Shown in pieces: positions 18,301 to 25,276 of a DNA stretch of 64,000 bases (position 1 is the stretch's first letter; every line of letters begins with the position of its first letter). The notes under the pieces were generated by a model. The model was not told the origin of the DNA and did not search any database. It saw nothing but the letters and a program-made list of their open reading frames with translations. Source of the DNA: Chitinophaga pinensis DSM 2588. GTDB taxonomy: Bacteria > Bacteroidota > Bacteroidia > Chitinophagales > Chitinophagaceae. The translations under genes and the position numbers were made by a program. The stretch lies in the NCBI RefSeq assembly GCF_000024005.1, contig NC_013132.1:1054001-1118000 (forward strand). The letters run 5' to 3'.

Positions 18301-18583
18301 GAATATTGACACGGTAAGCATCAGGGCCGATAAAGCCGGTCAGCCGTTTACGCATGGCCACGGTACCGGCGTCGGTATAGGTAAGGCATAGAATGTTTTG
18401 CGGCTGATAGTCGGTGTCCTGTAAGATCTTGCCGATACGGGAGGCGAGGATCTGGGTTTTACCGGTACCAGGGCCGGCTATGACCATAACCGGGCCATCC
18501 GTCTGGTCGACGGCCTGCCGCTGCTGCCTGTTAAGGCGGTCATACATTTCCCTGAAATGCTGTTGGTACTGATCTCTGGACAT
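15383..18583 (-). CDS. UvrD-like helicase fused to an AddB-type iron-sulfur nuclease
   Basis: A 1066-residue helicase-nuclease. The N-terminal two thirds is a superfamily 1A helicase: Walker A GPGTGKTQILASRIG, Walker B ILVDEYQDTSGTQNRL, then VVGDDDQSIYRFQGA, LTHNYRS, LLTAHGAKGLEFEYVFI and RRLFYVAITRAEKHLYIS. The C-terminal domain is a PD-(D/E)XK nuclease (GKIDKLEFDG ... VDYKTGDY). Its four cysteines are placed as in AddB-type iron-sulfur nucleases: one in NYLDCPLGFYYK and three in CGKKDCVWC close to the end. It probably processes DNA ends or recombination intermediates. I chose the ATG at 18583 over an in-frame upstream Met because the protein then starts directly before the helicase core and does not overlap the divergent gene's upstream region. 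Confidence 0.9.
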   Translation of the reverse strand: MSRDQYQQHFREMYDRLNRQQRQAVDQTDGPVMVIAGPGTGKTQILASRIGKILQDTDYQPQNILCLTYTDAGTVAMRKRLTGFIGPDAYRVNIHTFHSFCNEVIQDNLSLFDKHSLDPVSELEKIQLLKKLIDGFTKDNPLKRYRGDVYFEMKNLAQLFSTMKKEGWTVDYINEAITAYIESLPSREDFIAKKAAGTYVRGDVRTDRIAREKEKMIRLQAAVEQFPVYTAFMHTAGRYDFDDMINWVIGAFEEYPDLLADYREKYQYILVDEYQDTSGTQNRLVQLLTEDQESPNIFVVGDDDQSIYRFQGASIENMALFAETFADNLHTIVLTHNYRSVQPILDVAMSLIANNGNSRLVNQLPELDKQLIAAIPAAQSPVPVIRRYNTSRDEMTDITQQIARLLEKGIAPGRIAVIYRENKYGEELARYCRQQQLPFYSKRSINLFEVPFARKVLSILRYLACEVDTPYSGDDLLFSILHYDFYNIPAIEVAKISIRAAEKGYREKSSIRQYLQEWAHTRNLTLFTAAPEQALVDFSAMMEKLIRDAHNLTLQQLFAAVINECGVLSYAMQSPEKPWLMKVLQALFDFVKEETHRNPDLTIAPFMDMVDLMRHNGITIPLVQVSGNETGINLLTAHGAKGLEFEYVFIAGANAYLWEEKVKNGSGFSFPDTLFTTTLTSTDEQELRRLFYVAITRAEKHLYISYPEYRTDGKPLEPSLFVTEILDQHQLPVEKVIIPEEVQFRFAALDYTPELAPEIAKTDQPLIDNLLANFVMNVTALNNYLDCPLGFYYKNLVRVPSGRSENTEFGSAVHYALEKLFLKMQESGRYEFPSKEEFIRDFTWSMLRNRESFTRESFERRLEYGRDILDHYYDTWLPHWNKVVSVERNIRSVVVNGVPLKGKIDKLEFDGNLVNVVDYKTGDYEKTIKEYQKFVRPDQQHPHGGDYWRQAVFYKILLDNYRQKNWQVVSTEFDFIEPNKQQHYHREKVVITPEDVRLVTGQIVSAWTKIQNKEFYTGCGKKDCVWCNFVKDNKLHVALHDLRDEDESEDGYRPGQLLRQQPFTDL

Positions 18584-18633
18584 GACTATATTTGAAGTCG
18601 GCTTACCGGGCCAACAAAACATTATATGAAGTT

Positions 18634-19104
18634 ATGGTAAAAATCTATCGTTTACAGTATGAGCAGGTATTAAACACCAGTATGGATGAAGCCTGGCGTT
18701 TCTTTTCCCGTGCGGAGAACCTGGAAAAGATCACTCCTGCGTATATGCGTTTTGACATTACTTCTCCGCAAACGGATAAGCCGGTGTATGCCGGGCAGAT
18801 CATCACTTATATCATAAGACCGGTGTTGGGTATTCCGTTGCGCTGGATGACGGAGATCACGCATGTGGTGGAGGGCAAGTACTTTATTGACGAGCAGCGG
18901 GAGGGCCCTTACCGGATGTGGCATCACCAGCATCATTTTGAGCAGGTACCGGAAGGTGTGAAGATGACGGATATCGTGCATTACTCAATGCCATTAGGTA
19001 TATTCGGCAAATTAGCCCATGCGTTGTTTGTGCAGCGGCAGTTACGGGATATCTTTCGTCACCGGCAGGAAGCAGTGGAAGCTGTCTTTGGAAGACGCTC
19101 ATAG
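18634..19104 (+). CDS. SRPBCC family protein
   Basis: A 156-residue START/Bet v 1-like (SRPBCC) fold protein with a hydrophobic ligand cavity. The pattern EQVLNTSMDEAWRFFSRAENLEKITP at the N-terminus, the central EREGPYRMWHHQHHFE-like strand and VKMTDIVHYSMPLGIFG near the end is that of the ligand-binding SRPBCC proteins sometimes annotated as cell-division-inhibitor SulA-like. The substrate is unknown. An earlier in-frame ATG at 18592 exists, but the start at 18634 (MVKIYRLQYEQV) fits the domain boundary better. It is divergent from the helicase gene. Confidence 0.8.
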   Translation: MVKIYRLQYEQVLNTSMDEAWRFFSRAENLEKITPAYMRFDITSPQTDKPVYAGQIITYIIRPVLGIPLRWMTEITHVVEGKYFIDEQREGPYRMWHHQHHFEQVPEGVKMTDIVHYSMPLGIFGKLAHALFVQRQLRDIFRHRQEAVEAVFGRRS

Positions 19105-19181
19105 CAAGAATATGTTATAACAAGAAATTGACGATTCGTAATTAATAGTTTATCTTAGTTTTCTCTTAAACCTATAACAAT

Positions 19182-19688
19182 TTGCAGCAATCGGCTGTCC
19201 ATATCGACGAGTACATCATCACGGAGCGCTTAATAGCAGGAGACCCCCGCACCCAGGAACGGGTGTATGACCACTATGGGCCTGCATTATATAGTATTAT
19301 ATTGCAGGTAGTAGGAGATACAGCGAAGGCGGAAGATGTACTGACGAAGGTTTTCGTAAGGGTCTTCAAGAACATCCATGAGTATAAAGAATCCGGAAAC
19401 ACCACACTATTCGGATGGATGATGCGTGTAGCACGTGAAATGGCCGTACAGGAAGCTGTGGAAGCTGAGAATGATCCGCTGGGCAATGACCTTGTAAAGG
19501 CTGACAGTAATCTGCTACAACGTTTTTCAAATAGACTGCCTGCACAAAGCCGGACTATTTTTCATTTATGTTATTATAAGGGACTACCAAAAGAAGCAGT
19601 TGCTCGTATATTAGGTATACAACCGGACGAGGTAATGAACAAATTGCGGGATATTATGGTTGAATTCAGAAAATTTTTAGGGGAATAA
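19182..19688 (+). CDS. ECF-type RNA polymerase sigma factor
   Basis: A 168-residue extracytoplasmic-function sigma factor. Region 2 is seen at about 25-90 (YDHYGPALYSIILQVVGD...AEDVLTKVFVRVFKNIHEY, then GWMMRVAREMAV). Region 4 is at about 115-165 (RLPAQSRTIFHLCYYKGLP, EAVARILGIQPDEVMNKL). No in-frame ATG occurs before region 2, so the TTG at 19182 is the likely start. Its stop codon abuts the TTG start of the next gene, an anti-sigma-like membrane protein, which indicates translational coupling and a sigma/anti-sigma pair. The inducing signal is unknown. Confidence 0.88.
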   Translation: MQQSAVHIDEYIITERLIAGDPRTQERVYDHYGPALYSIILQVVGDTAKAEDVLTKVFVRVFKNIHEYKESGNTTLFGWMMRVAREMAVQEAVEAENDPLGNDLVKADSNLLQRFSNRLPAQSRTIFHLCYYKGLPKEAVARILGIQPDEVMNKLRDIMVEFRKFLGE

Positions 19689-20156
19689 TTGGATCTTAAT
19701 CATTACATACAAAGCGGGATCATCGAAAGTTACGTACTGGGGATCGCCACAGTCAGTGAGATGGAAGAGCTGCAGCATATGCGCCGGCTTTATCCTTCAT
19801 TGAATGCGGAGATCATGGCCGTGGAACGGCGTATCGAAAGAACTGCGCTTGCAGAAGCTGTATTACCTTCCCCTTATCTGAAAGAGCGTATTTTCCAGCG
19901 TATTAACTGGCGGGATGATCCACCACCACCTCATGGGGATGATCGTTCCAGATATACCTTCATCAATATCCAATCCAGAGACGGGCAGCATATTACCGTA
20001 CACAAATGGTGGCGCCTGTTCTTTATCATCACTTTTATTCTTTCCAAAGTGTGTCTGTTTTTTGCGATCTATTATTTCCTGAAGTACCAACAGGCGCAGG
20101 AGAGAAAGGCCGAGGAGAAACAAAGGCTGCATACTGAGCAGGTCATGGGCAATTAA
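19689..20156 (+). CDS. Anti-sigma-factor-like single-pass membrane protein
   Basis: A 155-residue protein with a cytosolic N-terminal helical domain (DLNHYIQSGIIESYVLG, then EMEELQHMRRLYPSLNAEI) of the kind found in RskA-like anti-sigma factors. One transmembrane segment follows at about 115-137 (WWRLFFIITFILSKVCLFF...), then a very short periplasmic tail. It starts with TTG directly after the sigma stop codon with no gap, so it is the probable partner of that sigma factor. No zinc-finger Cys/His motif is present. The periplasmic part is too short to be a sensor domain itself. An AATTAAG heptamer array starts in its stop codon. Confidence 0.7.
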   Translation: MDLNHYIQSGIIESYVLGIATVSEMEELQHMRRLYPSLNAEIMAVERRIERTALAEAVLPSPYLKERIFQRINWRDDPPPPHGDDRSRYTFINIQSRDGQHITVHKWWRLFFIITFILSKVCLFFAIYYFLKYQQAQERKAEEKQRLHTEQVMGN

Positions 20157-20175
20157 GAATTAAGAATTAAGAATT
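20151..20175. repeat. AATTAAG heptamer array
   Basis: Three full copies of AATTAAG (20151-20171) plus AATT. The first copy contains the TAA stop of the preceding gene. It differs by one base per unit from the AATTAGG array after pdxH (6156-6195), which also starts at a stop codon. Confidence 0.75.
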
Positions 20176-20365
20176 GCTTGTGTTATAGAGAGATTTTAGG
20201 AACAATACGTTCATTATCAATCTTGTAATTAAGTTGCATTGTTGTTACCACAATTTTTATTTGGAAATGAATTAGGTTAATTTGACATTTGAAAGCTGAA
20301 ATGCAGCAGAAGGCACGTTGATAAGAGAAAGACTTTTCTAAAACCATTAGATACTTTAATTGCCT

Positions 20366-20845
20366 TTGGATCTTCACGACTACATAGAAAGTGGCATTAT
20401 CGAAAGTTACCTGCTTGGATTGGCGTCTGCCGATGAGGCGGAGTTATTTGAGCGTATGCGCAGTCTCTACCCGGAGTTGAATACGGAGGTAGCGGCTGTT
20501 GAGTATAAATTGCAGAAGGTCATGGTAGAGGGTGGTGTGACGCCGCCGGCAAAGGTATGGAACAGGATTGCAGAACGGCTGACGCCTCATAATAAGGAAG
20601 GTTATTATTCAAAAGCAGGCAAAAGGGGGGAAGCGGGCGAGCCGCTGACGTATGTATTACAACCCCGCAATAACACTATGACTATTAGTATCTGGTGGCG
20701 TTGTGCGTTTATTGCTTTAGTCGTGGTCGTGATGGCGCTGACGGCCAGTACTGTTTACTTCTATCAGCAGTTCCGCAATATGGAGGAACGACTGCTGCGT
20801 TTATATCCTGCTCAGCTACAACAGGTACAACCAGCCCGTCAATAA
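20366..20845 (+). CDS. Second anti-sigma-like membrane protein, paralogue of the preceding gene
   Basis: A 159-residue protein that aligns with the previous one along its N-terminal domain (DLHDYIESGIIESYLLGLA..ERMRSLYPELNTEV) and also has one membrane segment (about 110-135, WWRCAFIALVVVVMALTAS) and a short tail. Both genes begin with the same TTG-GAT-CTT codons. I therefore prefer the TTG at 20366 over the one at 20360; neither has an ATG nearby. It has no sigma factor of its own. Either both proteins act on the one at 19182, or this one serves a sigma factor elsewhere. The gap 20176-20365 has no clear promoter. Confidence 0.65.
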   Translation: MDLHDYIESGIIESYLLGLASADEAELFERMRSLYPELNTEVAAVEYKLQKVMVEGGVTPPAKVWNRIAERLTPHNKEGYYSKAGKRGEAGEPLTYVLQPRNNTMTISIWWRCAFIALVVVVMALTASTVYFYQQFRNMEERLLRLYPAQLQQVQPARQ

Positions 20846-20932
20846 GGGATTTGGTACGTTTCTTGTTTTTTCCCACCTTGCGTCCCGTAATGCATTGCGT
20901 TACCGACAATTTAAACATCAAATTATTTGAAC

Positions 20933-21430
20933 ATGAAACACCTTACACTTGCAGTATTATGCCTGGTAGCATCTGTATTTGCCATATCCTGTAAAACGCA
21001 GTCTGGCGCCACTAACACAGAACAGAGCGCCAGTGAAGGCTCTGTGAAGGGAAACTGGGTTATAACAGATATCACATTTGACGGTATTCCAAGAGGCTCC
21101 AAGGTGACAGTTTTTGACGAAGCGTCAGTAAACTGCTTCAAGGGTAGCCAGTGGATATTACCACACAACAACAACGGTTCTTATACACTGTCTTCTACTG
21201 AAGAAGGTTGTAACACCGCTACACAGTCTATCGTATGGTCTTTATACAAACAGGGTGGCGTGAGCATGTTCCAGTTTAAGAAAGTAGGCGGTGGTGTGAA
21301 AGCTAAAAACGTAACAGACGGTTACCGTGTTGATATCTCTTCACTGACCAGCACTACAATGGTATGGAGAGCGGCTGTTAACTTTGAAGGTAAAACCGGT
21401 TATATCGTATATACCCTGCAGCGTTCCTAG
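20933..21430 (+). CDS. Lipocalin-like lipoprotein
   Basis: A 165-residue lipoprotein. The signal peptide ends in the lipobox AISCK (Cys about 20). It is followed by GNWVITDITFDGIPRGSKVTVF and GSQWILPHNNNGSYTL, with conserved Gly-x-Trp and two Cys likely to form a disulfide (VNCFKGSQW and EEGCNTATQ). The pattern fits the lipocalin-like proteins of Bacteroidota envelopes, which bind small hydrophobic molecules or support outer-membrane function. The ligand is unknown. An in-frame TTG two codons upstream (20927) is a less likely start than this ATG. A strong terminator follows. Confidence 0.7.
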   Translation: MKHLTLAVLCLVASVFAISCKTQSGATNTEQSASEGSVKGNWVITDITFDGIPRGSKVTVFDEASVNCFKGSQWILPHNNNGSYTLSSTEEGCNTATQSIVWSLYKQGGVSMFQFKKVGGGVKAKNVTDGYRVDISSLTSTTMVWRAAVNFEGKTGYIVYTLQRS

Positions 21431-21458
21431 TAACGCAGGCGTATATGCTTCAATAAAT

Positions 21459-21508
21459 AAACGCTTAACGTCTTATATGGCTGTTGCTGTATAAGATGTT
21501 AAGCGTTT
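21459..21508. terminator. Two-way terminator between the lipocalin-like and LysR genes
   Basis: A 19-bp stem with one G-U pair (21459-21477 with 21490-21508) and a 12-base loop, followed by TTATTTT on the plus strand. It lies between two converging genes. The inner stem shares AAACGCTTAAC with the hairpin at 13023-13071. Confidence 0.85.
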
Positions 21509-21524
21509 TTATTTTCAGGAACGT

Positions 21525-22448
21525 TTAGCCGATGATACCGGTATCAATATCACCGGATTGTTCCCCAGCGTGCTGACGTGCATAACGGATGAATAACTGG
21601 GCCAGTTTATCCTGTTGTCCCTGCAGATAAATGAAGTGAAATTTCCTGACCAGCCTGAAGTTTTTCAGGGGTAATATTTTGAATTCACCTGCTTCCAGTT
21701 CTCTTTTAACTGCATGTAGAGAGAGGAAGGCAGCACAAGGTGCATGGTGCAGATAAGACTTGATACTTTCTGTGCTGCCCATATACATGGCGATCTGGAG
21801 ATCGGTGAGTTTTAGTTTTAGTCTTTTTAATTCGTCTGTTATTACCTCCAGGGTACCTGAACCCTGTTCACGCATCAGCAAGGGAATGGACTTGAGTTCA
21901 TTCGCGCCCAGCGGACCTTCCCCGTAATCGTATTTCACGTTGCCGATCAATGCGATTTCGTCTTTTGCAAACTCCACATACTTCAATACCGGGTTTTTAG
22001 AACGGCCTTCTATTAGTCCGAGTTGGATGGTTTTGTCGAGCAGTGCCTGTTCTACCTGTTCGGTATTGCCGGAAATGAGCGAGGCGGTTACTTCTGAATA
22101 GCGTTGATTGAACTGTGCCAGTAAAGGGGGAATGAAGTACTGTGCGATGGTGGTGCTGGCGCCGAGTGAGAGCAGGCCACCCTGTTCGTGTTTGAGCTGA
22201 TTGATCTCGTATTCCAGGTTACGGTAACTGGTAAAGATATCATCCGCGTGTTTGAGCATAATCTGTCCGGCACGGGTGATCTTGATCTTATTACCGATAC
22301 GTTCAAACAGTGCCATGCCGAGCTGCTGTTCCAGTTCGTGTATATGTTTGGTGACAGCCGGCTGTGAGATGAATAATTCTTCGGCAGCTTTTGTGAAGCT
22401 GAGGCGTCTGGCTACTGTGTAGAATACTTTTAACCTGAAGTCCAACAT
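21525..22448 (-). CDS. LysR-family transcriptional regulator
   Basis: A 307-residue LysR-type regulator. The N-terminal winged HTH is MLDFRLKVFYTVARRLSFTK and EELFISQPAVTKHIHELEQQ, followed by the linker helix. The effector-binding domain starts near residue 90 (LLSLGASTTIAQYFIPPLL...). It includes GLIEGRSKNP and the loop MREQGSGTLE that often contacts the ligand. The subtype resembles CysL/CbbR-like regulators, but the target and ligand cannot be read from the sequence. LysR regulators usually control a divergent neighbour, but here the upstream gene (repeat protein) is co-directional and separated by a terminator. Confidence 0.88.
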   Translation of the reverse strand: MLDFRLKVFYTVARRLSFTKAAEELFISQPAVTKHIHELEQQLGMALFERIGNKIKITRAGQIMLKHADDIFTSYRNLEYEINQLKHEQGGLLSLGASTTIAQYFIPPLLAQFNQRYSEVTASLISGNTEQVEQALLDKTIQLGLIEGRSKNPVLKYVEFAKDEIALIGNVKYDYGEGPLGANELKSIPLLMREQGSGTLEVITDELKRLKLKLTDLQIAMYMGSTESIKSYLHHAPCAAFLSLHAVKRELEAGEFKILPLKNFRLVRKFHFIYLQGQQDKLAQLFIRYARQHAGEQSGDIDTGIIG

Positions 22449-22465
22449 TGGCTAAATGTACGAAT

Positions 22466-22503
22466 AAAAAAAGCGGTTATCCCACCGTGGTAAGATAACC
22501 GCT
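22466..22503 (-). terminator. Terminator of the repeat-protein gene
   Basis: On the minus strand AGCGGTTATC and its complement (22472-22481 with 22494-22503) form a 10-bp stem, followed by six or seven T residues. It separates the repeat-protein gene from the downstream LysR gene. Confidence 0.85.
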
Positions 22504-22526
22504 GTTGAAAAGTGTATAGCCGTCGA

Positions 22527-22916
22527 CTATGCTTTTTTCTCTTCAGCTTTCTTTTCCTTATTGTCTTTGTAACGTTTGTCAGGCGTACCGTCTTTTTTCA
22601 GCGGTCCTTCTGGTTTCGCGTCTTTAGTGTCTTTGTTTTCTTTGAAACGTTTGTCAGGGGTACCATCTTTTTTCGTCGGGCCCTGTTGTTTACCATCTTT
22701 GTTTGTCTGATTGTCTTTAAAACGTTTGTCTGGCGTACCGTCTTTTTTCATTGGTCTGCCGGTAGTGTCAAGTGCTGGTTTGTTTGCTTTCTGACCTGGT
22801 TTTTCTGCTCTGTGCTCTGCTTTTGTTTTTTCCTGTGTGGTGGTTGCCGGAGTCTGAGCAACTGCAATGGTAGCACCCATTAAGAATGCTAATACACCTG
22901 TTACGATCTTTTTCAT
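22527..22916 (-). CDS. Secreted basic protein with three KKDGTPDKR repeats
   Basis: A 129-residue protein with a signal peptide (MKKIVTGVLAFLMGATIAVA, cleavage after ..VAQ). The mature part is lysine-rich and hydrophilic and ends with three tandem units of about 25 residues, each beginning PxKKDGTPDKR(F/Y)K. I chose the ATG at 22916 because the signal peptide starts there; upstream in-frame codons give no sensible N-terminus. The DG-P-D-R motif slightly recalls short calcium-binding turns, but nothing firm. I know of no named family; function unknown. Confidence 0.7.
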   Translation of the reverse strand: MKKIVTGVLAFLMGATIAVAQTPATTTQEKTKAEHRAEKPGQKANKPALDTTGRPMKKDGTPDKRFKDNQTNKDGKQQGPTKKDGTPDKRFKENKDTKDAKPEGPLKKDGTPDKRYKDNKEKKAEEKKA

Positions 22917-23062
22917 CTTCAATGTTATGAATTTGAGTGAAAAATTAGGGATTTTTTTAATAAGTAGACACGCTAAGTAATAATATTTATTCCCATGTAT
23001 TAACGTAGTGATTTGCAGGTTCTTGAAACGTAGTTTCCGCAAGAGATTGCGTATTGATACGC

Positions 23063-23094
23063 TTGACAAACCCTTCTATCTGGTGTTACCTTTG
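23063..23094 (+). promoter_or_regulatory. Orphan plus-strand promoter
   Basis: TTG of TTGAC (23063-23065) and TACCTTTG (23087-23094) are 21 bases apart, a full Bacteroidota promoter. No plus-strand protein gene follows; the next gene on that side (ispG) is on the minus strand. Confidence 0.5.
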
Positions 23095-23099
23095 TATCA

Positions 23100-23281
23100 C
23101 CTGACAAAGTATAGTTAACCCCAAAAGTTTGATAACCCCATCACTTTATTGATGGTTAAAGAGTGTGAATGTTGAAGAAAGCACAATTCGATTGTCTGAC
23201 TAACATACAACCCCCTTTATTGATTTCTGAGTCATCCTGTTAACCTTGATTAAAAAGGTCTCGCAACTGCGAGACCTTTTT
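23100..23281 (+). ncRNA. Candidate small RNA
   Basis: The interval from the predicted start of the promoter at 23063-23094 to the hairpin plus T-run at 23252-23281 is about 180 bases. It holds no open frame of note and contains an internal stem-loop (about 23130-23156, ATAACC..CATCA with TGATGGTTA). This layout is what a free-standing small RNA would show. The same hairpin also serves as terminator of the converging ispG gene, so the case is circumstantial. Confidence 0.3.
23252..23281. terminator. Two-way terminator at the 3' end of ispG
   Basis: Near-perfect palindrome: AAAAAGGTCTCGCA (from 23252) pairs with TGCGAGACCTTTTT (to 23281). T-runs follow in both directions. It lies 4 bases from the ispG stop codon. 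Confidence 0.9.
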
Positions 23282-23284
23282 CCT

Positions 23285-25225
23285 TTAGTTAGTTTCTACC
23301 CACATTCCGTTTTCCTTGATGAGAGAGATCAGTTCATCGACGGCTACTTCACTATTGAGTCCTCGTTTTACGACTTCCTTACCACGGTAGAGTGTGATCT
23401 TGCCTACACCGCTGCCGACGTATCCGAAGTCGGCATCTGCCATTTCTCCGGGGCCGTTCACGATACAACCCATGATCGCGATCTTCACGCCTTTGAGGTG
23501 GTTGGTGACAGCTCTGATCTTAGCAGTGGTTTCCTGGAGGTCAAACAGTGTACGACCGCAGGATGGGCAGGAAATATATTCAGTCTTCGATATACGGGTT
23601 CTGGTGGCCTGTAAGATACCGAAGGCGATATTGTTCAATAATGCATGGCCGGGCGCTTGTGCACCGGTCGCTTCGCTTACCAGCCAGGTACCATCACCGA
23701 ATCCGTCCAGCAGTAATGCGCCTGTCTCGGTCGCATAGTGTATCAGGTGTTCATCAGAGGAGGTGGCGTCAGCAAAACATTTCAGGATTACCGGTTGCTG
23801 GATCTGGCGGTCCAGCAGGGTCACGAAAGTGCGTCTTACTTCCGGCATGGCGTGCTCGTTGGAGGAGTGGAGACAGAGAACGATCGTATGATCATTGGCC
23901 ATCTGCAACAGTAATGCCTCCGGGAGGGTCACACCGGTATTATGATCGATGAAGTTGATCACCGCAGACTTGTCTGTGGCAAGGAGGTATTCTTCCGCGG
24001 TGAACAGCGGCATATATTTTTCCTTGTCTTCCGCATCTTTCCAGATGTCGTGTGGCACAATTACTTTCAGCGTACCTGGTAAAGCGAAAGACAGCAGTTC
24101 GCGGGAGAAGATATAATCAGCCGCCGCATCTGCGATATTCCATTTATCTGTATCTGCATTATAATTATAACCAACAGGCAGCAGGTGTGCAGGTGTGATA
24201 CCGCTGGTGCTACTGCAATCAGCAACAACAACAGGCACCTGTTTACCACCGATATTATTTACCGCAATGCTTTCACGGCGTTTGTATTCGAAAGGAGAAT
24301 AAGGCACGTTTTCAATTGCCGGGATAGGCGTATGATCGGCGCGGGAGGTATAGCGTTTCACCAGGTCGCGGCATACAGGCAGTTCAAATTCCGGATCTTC
24401 CGTGAGGGATACGCGGATGGTGTCGCCGATACCGTCTTCCAGTAAAGTACCGATACCTACGGCGGATTTGATACGGCCGTCTTCACCGTCGCCGGCTTCT
24501 GTTACTCCCAGATGCAGCGGATAGCAATGTCCCAGCTGGTCCTGCATGGTATGTACGAGCAGGCGGTAAGCCTGCACCATTACCTGCGGGTTGCTGGATT
24601 TCATACTCAGGACGATGTTCCGGTAGTTGAGGTCTTCCGCAATACGGAGGAATTCCATCGCACTTTCCACCATTCCCATTGGCGTATCCCCATAGCGGCT
24701 CATGATACGGTCGCTGAGGGAGCCGTGGTTGGTACCGATACGCATAGCGGTGCCGTGTTCCTGGCATATTTTCACCAGTGGGGTGAATTGTTTGCGGATA
24801 CGGTCAATTTCCTCTTCGTATTCGGCATCAGTATATGTGAGTGTTTCGAACTTCTTTTTATCAACGTAGTTGCCGGGATTGATACGCACTTTCTCCACGA
24901 TGCGGGCCGCTATTTCAGCGGCATTAGGGGTAAAGTGGATATCAGCCACCAGGGGAGTGGTATAACCTCTTTTGCGCAGCTCATTACGAATCGGCAGCAG
25001 GTTTTCCGCTTCCTTTTTGCTGGGAGCGGTAATACGTACCAGTTCGGCGCCCGCTTCGATACAGCGGATGGCCTGTTCCACAGTACCGAGGGTGTTCATG
25101 GTATCTGTGGTGGTCATGGTCTGAATACGTATCGGATTATTATTTCCAATCAGCAGGTCTCCGACCTTTACTTCCAAAGTGGCCAGCCTCTTATACTCCG
25201 TCAGTGAATTACTATATAGCTGCAT
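23285..25225 (-). CDS. ispG: 4-hydroxy-3-methylbut-2-enyl-diphosphate synthase, long form
   Basis: Radical-type [4Fe-4S] enzyme of the MEP isoprenoid pathway that converts methylerythritol cyclodiphosphate to HMBPP. It has about 646 residues, the long form with an inserted central domain known from Bacteroidota, Chlamydiae and plants, against about 370 in E. coli. The N-terminal barrel shows IRIQTMTTTDTMN, LVRITAPSKKEAENL, VADIHFTP and IGTNHGSLS. The cluster ligands are in ISCPSCGRTLFDL (two Cys) and MGCIVNGPGEMADAD (one Cys). I prefer the ATG at 25225 (MQLYSNSLTEYK) over an upstream TTG. TACCTTTG (25247-25254, minus strand) just ahead is a good -7 element. It lies 51 bases after batC. Confidence 0.95.
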   Translation of the reverse strand: MQLYSNSLTEYKRLATLEVKVGDLLIGNNNPIRIQTMTTTDTMNTLGTVEQAIRCIEAGAELVRITAPSKKEAENLLPIRNELRKRGYTTPLVADIHFTPNAAEIAARIVEKVRINPGNYVDKKKFETLTYTDAEYEEEIDRIRKQFTPLVKICQEHGTAMRIGTNHGSLSDRIMSRYGDTPMGMVESAMEFLRIAEDLNYRNIVLSMKSSNPQVMVQAYRLLVHTMQDQLGHCYPLHLGVTEAGDGEDGRIKSAVGIGTLLEDGIGDTIRVSLTEDPEFELPVCRDLVKRYTSRADHTPIPAIENVPYSPFEYKRRESIAVNNIGGKQVPVVVADCSSTSGITPAHLLPVGYNYNADTDKWNIADAAADYIFSRELLSFALPGTLKVIVPHDIWKDAEDKEKYMPLFTAEEYLLATDKSAVINFIDHNTGVTLPEALLLQMANDHTIVLCLHSSNEHAMPEVRRTFVTLLDRQIQQPVILKCFADATSSDEHLIHYATETGALLLDGFGDGTWLVSEATGAQAPGHALLNNIAFGILQATRTRISKTEYISCPSCGRTLFDLQETTAKIRAVTNHLKGVKIAIMGCIVNGPGEMADADFGYVGSGVGKITLYRGKEVVKRGLNSEVAVDELISLIKENGMWVETN

Positions 25226-25246
25226 AAAACAATTCCAAATATGAGG

Positions 25247-25254
25247 CAAAGGTA
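25247..25254 (-). promoter_or_regulatory. -7 promoter element of ispG
   Basis: TACCTTTG on the minus strand, 21 bases before the chosen ispG start codon, matches TAnnTTTG. A clear -33 TTG is not seen. It supports transcription of ispG independent of the bat genes and the downstream ATG as start. Confidence 0.4.
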
Positions 25255-25276
25255 ATGAATAGAATGGCGAAGCAGA

